Source: Fidelibacterota bacterium
GTDB taxonomy: Bacteria > Fidelibacterota > Marinisomatia > Marinisomatales > TCS55
Assembly: GCA_002724735.1 (NCBI GenBank)
Contig: PBPT01000080.1
Location: 1-39,589, forward strand
DNA: 39,589 bases
Direction: 5' to 3'
Shown: positions 7,718 through 19,200 of the stretch, in pieces
Position numbering within the stretch: the first letter of the stretch is position 1
Layout of the letters: each line of letters starts with the position of its first letter
Program-made: the position numbers and the translations under genes
Notes under the pieces: model-generated
Told to the model about the DNA's origin: nothing
The model's database searches: none
Seen by the model: only the letters and a program-made list of their open reading frames with translations

Positions 7718-9825
7718 TGGCGAGAGCAACAAGTACACTAAGCACATTTTCAAGTGGAGAACTTGATCCACGAATGAGAGGTCGTACAGACCTCAAACAT
7801 TATTTGCAAGGTGCTTTGCGTATGCGTAATTTTCGTCAATTAGCGCAAGGCGGTGTGTCAACACGCCCCGGCACAGACATGATCGCAGAACTTGACGGTA
7901 AAGCGAGAATCATTCCATTCATTTTTTCTGAATCAACATCTTATGTGTTGGCATTTACTGAATATAACTGTGCGGTATTTGCTGGTAGAGATTGGCGTAT
8001 TGTTACTCAATTTGCACACCGATTTTCATTAACTCAAGTGCAGACAATGGACTTTGCGCAATTTGCTGACACTATGATATTGGTGCATGAACAAGTAAGA
8101 CCACAAGTTCTCAAACGTACAGATATGAATACGTTTGAAATTACCGATTTAACTTTCGATGACAACGAAACAGAAACAAGGTTGCATCAACCGTATTTCA
8201 AATTTACTGCACCAGAAGTACATTTAGTATTTGGAAGTAACTCAGGATTTAGTGCTGGCACAACAGTAGCCGTGGGAACTTACAAAAACAATGGACAGCA
8301 AACAGTTAATAATTTTTGGAACGCTGATCACGTTGGCAAACGGTTTCAAATTTTAGATGTTGGCGACAATACATTTAAAGAGTTTGAAGTATTATCATTG
8401 TCTACAGCAAACACTTATGATGCGTCGGTAATATTAAAAGACACATTAACTAGCCAAGCAGCGCAGTTAACGTTGGATTGGGGAGAACCTTTATTTAGTG
8501 ATCTTCGTGGATACCCAAACACAACTTGTTTTAGAGAAGGTAGGTTGTGGTTTGCGGGTAGCCCCGGCAGACCGAGTGGTATTATTGCGTCGAAAGTAGA
8601 ACAATTTTTTAATTTTGACGTAGGCACAGCGTTAGACGATGAAGCGATTGATTTTAGCGCGGCAACGTCAGAAGTTAGAAAAATAGAATATCTTATTCCG
8701 GGGAGAGATTTAACTATATTTACAGACGGAGCAGAAATGTTCACGTCAGTAGATGACGGTGAAGCAATTACACCAACTAACATGAACGTTAAACCACAAA
8801 CTTTTTACGGATGCAAAAGAGTAAAACCGTATGTTTTTGACAGCGCAATACTGTTTGCTCAACGTGGCAATGGACGGAATATAAGAGAGTATTTTTATAA
8901 AGACTTAAACCAATCATATAGCAGTAGCTCTATATCAATATTAGCAGGACATTTGGTTAACAAACCTGTAGATGCAGCTGTTCTCACAAGCGCAGATTTT
9001 GCAGAACAATATGCGTTTTATGTAATGGAAAATGGCTCTATGGCTTGTTTCCATAGTATCCGCGAAGAAGAAACACGCGGATGGTCGTTGTGGTTCCCCG
9101 GTGTAAGTGACGCAGGAGAAAAGTCAGATATTGTTGGTTATGCAAATTCGGATATAACGATGGCTGATCAAAATACATTTATGAGCCAATTAGATGTGTT
9201 TCAATCTTCAAGTACAGGAGATCGTTTTATAAGTGTTTGTGTAGTAAACGATGATTTGTTTATTGTAAGTCAAAGATCAATAGCAGGAACTACTAGATAT
9301 TTTTTAGAGCGTTTTAATATTGATCGTTATTTTGATATGGGAATTACACGAAAATCCTCAACGCCAACGCGAACATTTACTGGCTTTGATGATTTTGCTA
9401 ACCATGAAGTAGCGGTAAGAAGTCGTAAAGCATTTATAGGCACTTATAAAATTACAGGCGCAGGAGAATTAACATTACCAGAATCTATCGAGCCACAAGT
9501 AATGATAGATGTTGGGTTGCCATTTTTAGCCTACTTAAAGCCAATGCCATTTGATGCGCCAACAAGAAGCGGTGATCTTACTGGTCGTAAACGAAGATTA
9601 AACAAACTTATTGTAGAAACGTTTGATACATTAGCATTGTCAGCGCAAAACGAGGTATTGTTAACTAGAGAAGTAACAGAAGATTTAGCGGGGCAACCAA
9701 AAGGAACAAATGGCCCACAAGAATTTAAATTTTTAGGTTACAGTAGAGAACCTACTGTGACATTAACATTAACAGAACCAATGAAAGCAACAATATTATC
9801 AATGCAAGCGGAGTTGTCGTACTAA
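7717..9825 (+). CDS. tail tubular protein B-like (nozzle)
   Basis: 702 residues beginning ATSTLSTFSSGELDPRMRGR then DLKHYLQGALRMRNF and QGGVSTRPGTDMI. This N-terminal pattern (S-x-G-E-x-x-P) is typical of podovirus stabilisation/nozzle proteins of the T7 gp12 type. It would form the lower tail tube. The long beta-rich remainder fits the propeller-type nozzle. ATG overlaps the upstream stop, and the stop overlaps the next ATG. Confidence 0.85.
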   Translation: MARATSTLSTFSSGELDPRMRGRTDLKHYLQGALRMRNFRQLAQGGVSTRPGTDMIAELDGKARIIPFIFSESTSYVLAFTEYNCAVFAGRDWRIVTQFAHRFSLTQVQTMDFAQFADTMILVHEQVRPQVLKRTDMNTFEITDLTFDDNETETRLHQPYFKFTAPEVHLVFGSNSGFSAGTTVAVGTYKNNGQQTVNNFWNADHVGKRFQILDVGDNTFKEFEVLSLSTANTYDASVILKDTLTSQAAQLTLDWGEPLFSDLRGYPNTTCFREGRLWFAGSPGRPSGIIASKVEQFFNFDVGTALDDEAIDFSAATSEVRKIEYLIPGRDLTIFTDGAEMFTSVDDGEAITPTNMNVKPQTFYGCKRVKPYVFDSAILFAQRGNGRNIREYFYKDLNQSYSSSSISILAGHLVNKPVDAAVLTSADFAEQYAFYVMENGSMACFHSIREEETRGWSLWFPGVSDAGEKSDIVGYANSDITMADQNTFMSQLDVFQSSSTGDRFISVCVVNDDLFIVSQRSIAGTTRYFLERFNIDRYFDMGITRKSSTPTRTFTGFDDFANHEVAVRSRKAFIGTYKITGAGELTLPESIEPQVMIDVGLPFLAYLKPMPFDAPTRSGDLTGRKRRLNKLIVETFDTLALSAQNEVLLTREVTEDLAGQPKGTNGPQEFKFLGYSREPTVTLTLTEPMKATILSMQAELSY

Positions 9826-10280
9826 TGGGTGATCCAGTAACAATGTTAGCAATAGCCAGCACTGCTGTTGGAACTGTTGCACAAATAAAAGCAGGAAACG
9901 TAGCCGAAGCGAGAGCGAAAGAAGCGGCTGCACAACGAGAACTTGAAATGCAAAGACAGCAAGCGCAGTTAAAACGCGAAAGCGCAGAACGCAAGGCGCG
10001 TAATAGAGCGTTGCAAGCAGCTTATGGTGGCAGTTCTACAGGACGATCAGCATTAGCGTTAAGTGCGGAAAACTTGCGTAGAGATGCAGATAACCAATTA
10101 GCAGTATCGGTTACTGGCAGAAGCCAAAGCAGAGCGTTTCTATTGCAAGGTAAAGAAGCCAAAATAAGCGCATATGCAGGCGCGGCTGACACAGCTTTTA
10201 GTGGCGGTAGGTCGTTACTCAAAGGTGGTATGAGTGGTCGCAGTTCCTCTTTTAATAGAGGGTATCCAGTGAGGACATAG
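9825..10280 (+). CDS. internal virion protein, T7 gp14-like
   Basis: 151 residues. A hydrophobic start (MLAIASTAVGTVAQIKAGN) is followed by a long Ala/Gln/Arg/Glu helix (EARAKEAAAQRELEMQRQQ) and an Arg/Ser/Gly-rich end. This is the usual look of small internal core/ejection proteins that insert in the outer membrane on infection. Position directly after the nozzle gene supports it. Confidence 0.75.
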   Translation: MGDPVTMLAIASTAVGTVAQIKAGNVAEARAKEAAAQRELEMQRQQAQLKRESAERKARNRALQAAYGGSSTGRSALALSAENLRRDADNQLAVSVTGRSQSRAFLLQGKEAKISAYAGAADTAFSGGRSLLKGGMSGRSSSFNRGYPVRT

Positions 10281-10282
10281 TT

Positions 10283-12889
10283 ATGGCATTGAAACGCGAA
10301 ACTAGAAATGTATCTATTGGGAATATGCCAATCGTACAGCCTGCTTCGCAGGATGCGTTAGCTAATTTTGCACGTAGAGCGCAACAAGATTTTGTCCAAG
10401 AAAAAGAATTAGAAAAACGTGATAACGATGCAATGTATGTGTCGAAACAAAAAAGCGCATTATTCGACCGCATTACACAAATAAAATTAAGTCAAGAGAT
10501 ACCCGACCCTACAGCGTTTGCAAAAGAAATAGGGACGCACGTTAGAACAACATTGCGTAACGCAGAAAATGATGAACAACGTGTGCAAATGCAGTTGGCA
10601 TACGATCCTATAATCAGCGCAACAATGAATGATTTAGCTGAAAAAAGAGCAATATATAATTCAGATGTCACGTTATCCGAAATAGATGACTCTACACAGC
10701 AACTTGTTGATGAGTTTGATGTATTAGGAGAAAACGCACAGCGATTAATATTAAAAAACGGAACAATGGACGGAGAGATTGATCAATGGTTCGACCAAAA
10801 AGTACGCAAATCATTGGGCCGTTATAGTCCTGCACAAGCAAAAATTGATGCAAGAGAAGTTAAAACGCAATTGCGAACAAAGTTAGCGTTTAATGAATAT
10901 ATGACAACATTGCAAACATTGGGAAAAACTGCGGCTGATGAGCAGTTAGCAAAAACGGCTGCAGATTGGTCGAAGACAGCAAAAGGAGAACACAATTTTC
11001 GCCAAGATGTACGGATGCAATTAAGTTCATTAAACGTGCAAAACAAAATTAAAAAACTTTATAACACTGCGCTTAATAAATTTACTGAGGCATCGCACAA
11101 TGAGCGTAAAATGATGTTGTCTAGTCTGGAAGGAAAAATACCAGAAGACATGATGCAACAATTGCGAGAAACAGTAGAAACAGGAAACAAAGTAATTGCA
11201 TCAGCAGATTATGCGGCTGTCGTAGGACTTGAATTAGAGAGCGCCTTAACAGAAAAAGACATCAATGACACAGCATCGAAATTAAGTTTATATGCAAAAA
11301 CACCGAAAGATAGAGCAACGTTAGCAAGATTAGTAGGGCAAGCAAAACAAAATATAATTAGAGATAAAGTCAAAGAACAGGCAGACGAAGCTAAGGATGC
11401 AAATAAACGATTAGATGAAAGTGGGTTAGCCGATGTTTTGGATGTCATCAAATTAAATGGTGTGCCAACAGATCCAAAAGTATTAGGAAGTATTACTAGC
11501 CATTATCCAGATGGGCGACCAATAACAAATCCATCACATATTAAAGCTATTAGAAATGCAATTAGAACAGCTAATACAGAAGGTAAAGCGTTGCGTGATT
11601 GGGTAAGCGCAGGAAGACCCGGAACACCAAACGCTACTATTGTTGCAGGATTAGAAAAAGATTTTGGCAAAAAAGCCGGAGCCGCGTGGCAAGCATATTT
11701 GAGTGGTGATAACACACCGGGGGTTGTTGAAGCTATAGGTGGTTGGATGACAACTAACAAATATATGCCAAAACAAATTGCCGATCATTACAAGTTTGCG
11801 GATATATCGAAAGCACCAACAGCACAAGTACAACAATTAAGTCGTTTTTATGAATTTGTTCGAAGCAATCTTGAGCCAACACAAAACATTACAAAGGTTA
11901 TGGCAAACATAGATCCAACAACTAAAATTATGTTGTCACGGTTTGCACTAATTAAACCAGAAGAACAAGCAAGTTGGTTAGCAAATTGGCAACAAGAGTT
12001 AGCATTAGCACAAAATAATCCTGAGAAAACGCGACAAGCTATTCTTGCGCAAAAAATAACAAAGCCCGCAAAAGATGGTGAACCGCATATGATCGAACAA
12101 GGTGTTGTTGATTATGTACAAACATCAAAAATGTTTGATTGGGGAAAAATGGTACTCAATACTAAAGCGGTAGCAGTAGAAGGATATTTTGATACATGGC
12201 AACACCGTAATAAAATTACACCGTTTTTAGATGAAGCTCGTAGTTTCGATAAAAATTCTTTACTTGGTTATTTGTTTGGTAAAGGAATTGGGGATCAACC
12301 GTTCTACATAAGTCCAAGCGCAGTAAAAGAAATATCAAATGGCGCTGCAGCCGATTTTGTTCAACATTCTGGTATCGGAAGCGAACGAGAGTTTGTCGAA
12401 GGTGGTATAGAAAAAGTTGCTCATAATATTGGTTATAGCAATTTCCTGCGTCCAGAAAGTATGTTTGCTAGCGAGGATGATCATTACAGAACGATACAAG
12501 TGTTTTCGCCAGAACAAACATATCCTGATATAACGCCAGATCGCATGGCTGCAATTTACACTGAATTAGCAGGAGCAGCTTACGACCTAAATCCAAATGT
12601 AGAAGAAATGTTAAACTTTCCACCAACAAGTCAATACCGACAAGCTGACGGTAAATTAAATTTTGGAGAGTTGTTTGATGACGGTCGTTTGATGTTGGCA
12701 AGCCCTCTCAAACTTAGCAATGGAGATGTGTTGTATAAAATAATCGTTAAAGGAGATGATGGAAGGTGGAAAACTATACCTAATTATAGTTCAGCAAATG
12801 TGCCATCTAGCGATTACTTTAATATAAACAATGTAAAGTTATTAGAAAACAGAACAAGACACACTAAAATTTTTGGTGATTTAGATTAA
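10283..12889 (+). CDS. large internal virion protein (gp15-like ejection protein candidate)
   Basis: 868 residues, almost wholly helical and Gln/Lys/Glu-rich in the first 550 (for example RRAQQDFVQEKELEKR), without membrane segments. Size and place between the gp14-like and the 1116-residue protein match the gp15 slot of T7-like virions, which helps build the periplasmic DNA channel. No enzymatic motif is seen. Sequence similarity to T7 gp15 is not evident by eye, so the call rests on position and composition. Stop overlaps next ATG. Confidence 0.65.
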   Translation: MALKRETRNVSIGNMPIVQPASQDALANFARRAQQDFVQEKELEKRDNDAMYVSKQKSALFDRITQIKLSQEIPDPTAFAKEIGTHVRTTLRNAENDEQRVQMQLAYDPIISATMNDLAEKRAIYNSDVTLSEIDDSTQQLVDEFDVLGENAQRLILKNGTMDGEIDQWFDQKVRKSLGRYSPAQAKIDAREVKTQLRTKLAFNEYMTTLQTLGKTAADEQLAKTAADWSKTAKGEHNFRQDVRMQLSSLNVQNKIKKLYNTALNKFTEASHNERKMMLSSLEGKIPEDMMQQLRETVETGNKVIASADYAAVVGLELESALTEKDINDTASKLSLYAKTPKDRATLARLVGQAKQNIIRDKVKEQADEAKDANKRLDESGLADVLDVIKLNGVPTDPKVLGSITSHYPDGRPITNPSHIKAIRNAIRTANTEGKALRDWVSAGRPGTPNATIVAGLEKDFGKKAGAAWQAYLSGDNTPGVVEAIGGWMTTNKYMPKQIADHYKFADISKAPTAQVQQLSRFYEFVRSNLEPTQNITKVMANIDPTTKIMLSRFALIKPEEQASWLANWQQELALAQNNPEKTRQAILAQKITKPAKDGEPHMIEQGVVDYVQTSKMFDWGKMVLNTKAVAVEGYFDTWQHRNKITPFLDEARSFDKNSLLGYLFGKGIGDQPFYISPSAVKEISNGAAADFVQHSGIGSEREFVEGGIEKVAHNIGYSNFLRPESMFASEDDHYRTIQVFSPEQTYPDITPDRMAAIYTELAGAAYDLNPNVEEMLNFPPTSQYRQADGKLNFGELFDDGRLMLASPLKLSNGDVLYKIIVKGDDGRWKTIPNYSSANVPSSDYFNINNVKLLENRTRHTKIFGDLD

Positions 12890-15800
12890 TGGTGCAACTT
12901 ACAGACAAAACTGCACCGCCATCGGAGTTAGATGACGAGGTCGCATTTGCAGGGGCAGAACGTGCCGATCCGTTAGCAGGATTGATTGCAGAGCAACAAC
13001 GTTTGCAAACGGAAAAAAAATACATTGTTAGAGATGTGCCAAATGCAAAAAAGGCTAATGAAACGTTTGACGAATATGCAGAAAGAAGAGGATTAATTAG
13101 AAAGGCTGTTCCTTGGAGAGCAGATGTAAACCCATTAACTCCGGGCCAACAAGCATTTGAAGCACAGTTTGAAGCACAGCAACCAAAAGAAGGGCAACAG
13201 AATCTGCGCGCTTTTTCTGCGGGAATCGGTGATCTGTTTCCAAACCTTCCGCAATATATGGTTGATCAAGCGCTGTATAAAATATCAGAAAATTTAGGCG
13301 ATCCTATACCGGGTTTGCGCACGGAATTTCCTCCTGATCCTAATTTTGATTTAATGGCACAATTAAAAGAAGACAAAAGAGAATTGTTGGCCCCTTTCTA
13401 TGACGGTGTTGATAGCTTTGAAAAATACGCATCAGTTACGCATTATTTAGAACTAGAAGAAGAACGAAAACAAATAATACGAGAAGCCCCTGCGGATTAT
13501 TCATTAGGTGGAATTGTAGGTATAGCGGCATTGCCAGAAGCGTGGGTAGCATTGGGTGTTAGGGGTGGCGCTAAACAAATTATCAAACAATCATTAAAAG
13601 CTGGAATGTATAGCGGGTTGCGGAATTATGGTTTAGAGGTACAAAAACAAACCAACCCTGATTACTCAAGAGCAGCGACAGCAACAACGCAAGAGATAGC
13701 AATGACTATGGCGTTAGGTGGGTTGTTTAGAGTAATTGGTCGCGGTGGATCTGCTATTAAAACACGTTACAACAAAACATTAAATGCAGAAGATGCTTCG
13801 GCTGCACACGCAACAGGAGAAAAAGTTGCTAAAGAACCGGGATTAGCGGCTGAAGACGGAGTTTTAAAAGGTAAAGACATACCAGAACCATCACCAGAAA
13901 GCGTAGGTGCGGCTAGTAATTTTAGTGGCAGAAAGCGTACTTTGGGTGAAGAACTGCAAGGTAATGCTTTTGACAAAACATATGCAGGGCTAGATTTTAT
14001 TACACCTATAGGGCGTATACTTAGTTCCGGTGATGTAAACGCAAAACAGTTAATGTTAGATGTGTTTGAGGTTGTGCCACGACTCGTAAAAAATACAGAG
14101 CGTATGGCGTATCAAGCTACAGAAACAGCAGTAGAGACACTTATACGCACAAAGTATCGTGGCGACATAGGCCGTATGCACCAATCAATTTATAATAACT
14201 ATTGGAAGATGATTGGTAGAGAAGGTGCTGGTGGAGCAAGAAAGCTAATGGGAACATTAGGGTTCCGTCCATCAAGCCGTATGCCTACTGCATTAGAGTT
14301 CAGACAAATGGTAAGCGAGGCTAGACGATCAGGAGTTAAATCCGACATACCAGAAGTAAATCACGCACTTAAAGAAGTTGATATGATCTTCAATAAGTAT
14401 ATGGATGAGATGATTGAGCTAGGTATTCCTTGGGATAATTTAACAAGGCAGATAAAACGATTAAGTCAGCGTGGCGGTAAAAATGCAGCAGAAGAAATAG
14501 CTGATTTACAAAAACAAATAGAAGAAATTAAAAAAGGGATAAGAGCAAACGCAACAACGTTTCTACCTCGTTTGTGGCGTAAAGATAAAATAGAAGCAAA
14601 ATTTGATGAGTTTGTAGAAAAACTTATGCAAGATGGGCAAATCTCAAGGCGTGAAGCGCAAAAGATTGCACATCGTCTTAAAGATTATAAACCTTATATC
14701 GAAGCGACAGACAAAAGCCAAACTGGTGCTGCTAGTAGTTTTCATGCAAGAGAACTTAATTGGATCAAAGACAGTGATTACTCAGAGTTTTTGGAAAACG
14801 ATATACTCAGTATTATGACGCAGTATTCTAGAACAATGGCTCCAGACTTAGAACTTTATAGAAAGTTTGGATCTATCGATTTAGAGATGGATAATGTGTT
14901 TACTGGTGAAAAAGGGCCGTTAGCATTAGTAAAAGCAAATTACGAAGCAAAATTAAAGGCACTTCAAGATGCAGGAGAAAGCACAGCACAACTTGTTAAA
15001 GAACGCGATAGCGTCATCGAAGATCTTCTTGCTATGCGGGATCTTATGCGTGGAACTTATATGGTTCCGGCTGATCCGAACAGCGGAGTATCAAGAGCAA
15101 TACGAGTAGCAAAAAACTTTTCAGCAATGACGTTGCTTACAGGAGCAATGGCGGCTGCACCTGATATTGCAAGAGTAGTAACCGCTAATGGATTACGCAA
15201 ATCTATGGGCAGTTTGTTTGACGCACTTATGAACAATGATGTTTGGAAAAAAGGATTAGCGCAGAACAGGGAAGTAGGGGAAAGTTTTGAGTTTTGGTTA
15301 AATAGTAGAGCTGCGCAAATAGCTGATCTTGGCGATAGTTTTGGTATGCACAATAGGTTTGAGTCAGCAATGTCGGGGTTAGCGTCATTAAACTTTGTTG
15401 TAAACGGCATGTCTTTGTGGAACGATTTTGCCAAAACAGCAACAGGCATTGTTGTAGGTACGAAAATATTACAAGACGTAGAAGCAGTAATGCTTGGAAC
15501 AGCGACAAAAAGTCAGCGTGAAAGATTAGCTGCATCTGGGATTGGTCAGCCAGAAATCGAATCTATATATAAAATGCGCACACATTGGGAGTCTACAGAC
15601 GCTAATGTAATTGCTAACAGTGCAAAGTGGGATAACTTGGTAGCAAAAGAAGCGTTTGATAATGCGTTGGCAAAAGAAATCGGAACAGTTGTTGTCACAC
15701 CGGGGTTAGGTGAAAAACCATTGTTTATGTCAAACGAATATATAAGTTTATTAACACAGTTTAAATCATTTGCAATGTCATCTCATACGAGAGTGCTTGT

Positions 15801-16239
15801 GCCAATGATACAAAACCCAACACGACAGACAGCTACGCAAATTGCGTTGATGACAGCAATAGGGTCGGCAGTAGGTTGGGTGCGTAACGAACAGCTTGGT
15901 GGCCCTGAGATGAGCATTGACGAACTTATATATGAGGGCGTTGTTAGATCAGGATGGACAGGACTAATTATGGATGCTGACAACTACTTACACGAACTAA
16001 GTGGCGGTACGTTTTCTATGGCAAACGCATTAGGCCAAGGACGGTACACAAATGAGAAGAGTCAGCTTCAAATGGTATTAGGGCCGTCAATTTCACAAGG
16101 CATGAACGCTATAAACGTAGCAGGAGATATACTCAATGGTGATATGCCAAATACGAGCAAAGCAACAGGGCTGTTACCTTATTCAAGGATAGCTCATTTT
16201 CAAATGATGTTTGACGCAATAGCGTCAGGTGCAGACTAA
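12889..16239 (+). CDS. very large internal virion protein (gp16-like slot)
   Basis: 1116 residues. The N-terminal 250 include FDEYAERRGLIRKAVPW and an Ala/Gly stretch YSLGGIVGIAALPEAWVALG that could enter membranes. The middle is helical with basic coiled segments. Later hydrophobic patches are FSAMTLLTGAMAAAPDIA and IALMTAIGSAVGWV. No lysozyme or transglycosylase motif (unlike T7 gp16) could be found. Position as last internal protein before the tail fibre argues for the inner-membrane part of the ejection channel. Confidence 0.65.
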   Translation: MVQLTDKTAPPSELDDEVAFAGAERADPLAGLIAEQQRLQTEKKYIVRDVPNAKKANETFDEYAERRGLIRKAVPWRADVNPLTPGQQAFEAQFEAQQPKEGQQNLRAFSAGIGDLFPNLPQYMVDQALYKISENLGDPIPGLRTEFPPDPNFDLMAQLKEDKRELLAPFYDGVDSFEKYASVTHYLELEEERKQIIREAPADYSLGGIVGIAALPEAWVALGVRGGAKQIIKQSLKAGMYSGLRNYGLEVQKQTNPDYSRAATATTQEIAMTMALGGLFRVIGRGGSAIKTRYNKTLNAEDASAAHATGEKVAKEPGLAAEDGVLKGKDIPEPSPESVGAASNFSGRKRTLGEELQGNAFDKTYAGLDFITPIGRILSSGDVNAKQLMLDVFEVVPRLVKNTERMAYQATETAVETLIRTKYRGDIGRMHQSIYNNYWKMIGREGAGGARKLMGTLGFRPSSRMPTALEFRQMVSEARRSGVKSDIPEVNHALKEVDMIFNKYMDEMIELGIPWDNLTRQIKRLSQRGGKNAAEEIADLQKQIEEIKKGIRANATTFLPRLWRKDKIEAKFDEFVEKLMQDGQISRREAQKIAHRLKDYKPYIEATDKSQTGAASSFHARELNWIKDSDYSEFLENDILSIMTQYSRTMAPDLELYRKFGSIDLEMDNVFTGEKGPLALVKANYEAKLKALQDAGESTAQLVKERDSVIEDLLAMRDLMRGTYMVPADPNSGVSRAIRVAKNFSAMTLLTGAMAAAPDIARVVTANGLRKSMGSLFDALMNNDVWKKGLAQNREVGESFEFWLNSRAAQIADLGDSFGMHNRFESAMSGLASLNFVVNGMSLWNDFAKTATGIVVGTKILQDVEAVMLGTATKSQRERLAASGIGQPEIESIYKMRTHWESTDANVIANSAKWDNLVAKEAFDNALAKEIGTVVVTPGLGEKPLFMSNEYISLLTQFKSFAMSSHTRVLVPMIQNPTRQTATQIALMTAIGSAVGWVRNEQLGGPEMSIDELIYEGVVRSGWTGLIMDADNYLHELSGGTFSMANALGQGRYTNEKSQLQMVLGPSISQGMNAINVAGDILNGDMPNTSKATGLLPYSRIAHFQMMFDAIASGAD

Positions 16240-16248
16240 TTGTGCGTA
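16240..16248 (+). promoter_or_regulatory. TTGTGCGTA motif before tail fibre gene
   Basis: The motif begins at the base after the TAA stop of the preceding gene and runs into TATATAAAGG. It lies 45 bases before the tail fibre ATG, in a 53-base gap that also holds a GGAG ribosome site. Same motif and same placement as at 5757 and 32805. Candidate promoter or operator. Confidence 0.45.
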
Positions 16249-16292
16249 TATATAAAGGTTTCTCTTGGGCATTTTCGTAAACGGAGTAGAGA

Positions 16293-19200
16293 ATGGCAAA
16301 TCTAAATATAACAGAACTTGATACAAGAATTGGTTACACGGTTGGTAATACACCGCAAACAACTTTTGCTGTTAATTTTCCGTTTTTTAAAGAACAAGAC
16401 CTTGATGTTTATGTAGACACAACTTTAAAAGGACTTACTACCGATTACACAATAATAACAGTCCCAGCCGATGACGGTGGTTTTATATCGGGTACTGTTG
16501 TTTTTAACACTGGTGTTAGCAACTGCAAAATAACTATTGCTAGAAACATTGAGCAATCGCGCCTAACAGATTTCCCACCTTCTGGCGGGTTTAATATACG
16601 TGAACTAAACAGACAATTAGATCAACTCACAGCTATCACACAAGATTTGGATCGCAAGGTTGACAATAAAATTGGTTTTGGGCCTACAGAATTTGATGCA
16701 AATGTAAGAAACATTACTGATACAGCAACGCAAAGAGCTAATAAATATTTAGCGTTCGACAGTACAGGAAAAATAATTACAACAAAAGAAGGAACAACAA
16801 CAGGTGTTGCAACCACTGTAGACAACACAAAAGTATCAAAAGATTTTAGAATAGAAACGTCAGGCGGTTTAGACGGTGGCCAAGATATGCAGGGTGGGTC
16901 ACTAAATTTATCTATAAAAGATCAGGCAGGCATAACGCCAGACCTCGAATATACTAACGCAAATGTTACAGTTAACCGTAAAGGTATTGTTACAAAAATT
17001 TCATCGGGAACGGCTGGCAGTGGTGGTAGTAGTGGCACTGTTAATGTAGGACAAGGTTTGTCAGGAAGCCAAGGAGCGAATGGTGCGTTAACAATAGAGT
17101 TAAGTCAAATAAGCGAAACAATTGCTAACAATGGTAATGCGTATGCGTATCCGCAAGCAGTTAAATTAAACAAATTTGGTCAAGTTATAGATATAACATC
17201 TACAACAGGCACTCCAGCTTTAACAACAAACACGGTAACTGCTGCTCCAAATGGTGGATTAGAGGTAACTAATCCGCAACTTGGTTCGAATCCCGTTATA
17301 AATATAAAAGAACAAACTGGTCTGCCAGCAGCCGTAACAGGAGGAACGCCAACACAGTATACTAATGCTTCTGTTACAGTTAACAAACACGGTATTATCG
17401 AAGCCATTGCGTCTGGTTCCGCTAGTGGTTTAGGTTGGGTTAACGTCGTAGATCATGGCGCGGTAGGAAATGGTTCACGCGACAATGTTACAGAGATAGC
17501 GGCTGCTATTGCGGCACTTCCAAATGCGGGTGGAGTGTTGTATTTCCCTGACGGTGATTTTGTTACAAGTGGACAGCATACAATTTCTGGTAAGCCAGTG
17601 TGGATAAAAGGCGCTGGTATGGATATAACCAGAGTTAGATTTACTGGTCAGTATGGTGGTTTCATTATCGATTTGTCAGGTGGTGTCAGTACACACATTG
17701 CTGGCATAGCTGACGGCTTTGAATCTACTGTTAGTGATATGACAATACAAACCACCAGAGCAGGAGGTGGCGAAGCTGGACCAATTACAAATAATGTGTA
17801 CCCATCAGAAAATAATGCGTTAGATTTTCGTGGAGAGTTTACAGCAGGAATAGTAGATCCTTCTATCCACGTTGATAGAGTTCATTTCCAAGGACAAACA
17901 CCGCAAGCATATTGGCATCGCTGTATCAAACTAATAGATTGCCCTGCAGCCAAAGTTGAAAACTGTTTAATAAGTGGCGATAACTGGCCTAGTGCCACAC
18001 CAACAAACAGACAAAGAGTTGGTACTCAATCAGGAATATATATTGGAGCAAGTGTTGGGGTAAACAATCCTCCCGGAACACGACCAACCGAATATCATGT
18101 TACGAACTGTAACTTTTTCTTTTGTAAAAACGGTATAGAATTATCTGGTAGATCAAACGCGGGTGAAACGGCAGATAGTTCGGCTGATCCAGAAGGTTTG
18201 TATGTTGTGAACTGCGGTTTAACTGCTTGCGAATTTGGAATAAACAGTCACGCAGAATACAGTATTACAGGCGTTCAAGTAATGAACTGTCATTTTGCTT
18301 GTTCTAAAGGTGGTGTTCACGGATGGTTCGACCAAGCATTTGTTAACAATAACTTAATGTATATTCGTGAGGAATCATATACTGGGGCTTCTTGTATACA
18401 TTTTGATTCCCAAGCTGTTGCATTAGGGCAGGCAGAAAACACAGGCAATATAACTGATACACCAGCGCACGTAGGTGCAGGGCCGGGCTTACATAGATCA
18501 TTTATTGTATCGAATAATATTTTTGTAAATAATTCTAACACTGCAGCTCCTGATTTGGGATCATCAAACCCTGTAGGCGTTATGATCGGAGAAGGGCAAA
18601 GTTCGCCAACAATAGAAGGTGTTATAGTAGCGAACAACCATTGGCAATGGAAAGGCACAGGACCTGCTCTTTGGATACGTCAAAGTTGTTTAGATCATGC
18701 AATCACGGGGAACACATATTCGCATAACACTTCTCAAGGCGCTCCCGGATTATATAAAAACGACAGCAGTAGAAATCCTAAACAAGCAGTTACACGCAGA
18801 GCAATGATGTATTATCCTGCTGGTGCGCAATTATACGACCATAATGCAGGAAACAATCCTTCTACTATACCAAACCCCACAATACATATAGGTGCTAGAT
18901 TTACTACTGCTTATGATACAGATGGGTTCGCAGCGCAACCAACAACAACATGGGGCAGGCTGTATATCCCAGCAAATGGAACAATCAAATGGGTGAGAGT
19001 TGGTTTAAGTTGTGTGTTAAGTAGCGTAACCAGCAATCCGGTTATTGGGCCAGCAAACTGTCGTATTATTCATTTTAATAGTAGTGGTGTGGCGTATCAA
19101 GCAAACACAGATTACGCATCTAGTTGGGGATCATCACTTGGTTACTCGTCTAGTGGGGCATCGTTTGGTGGTTGTGCGATGGCAACAGGAACTATAAACA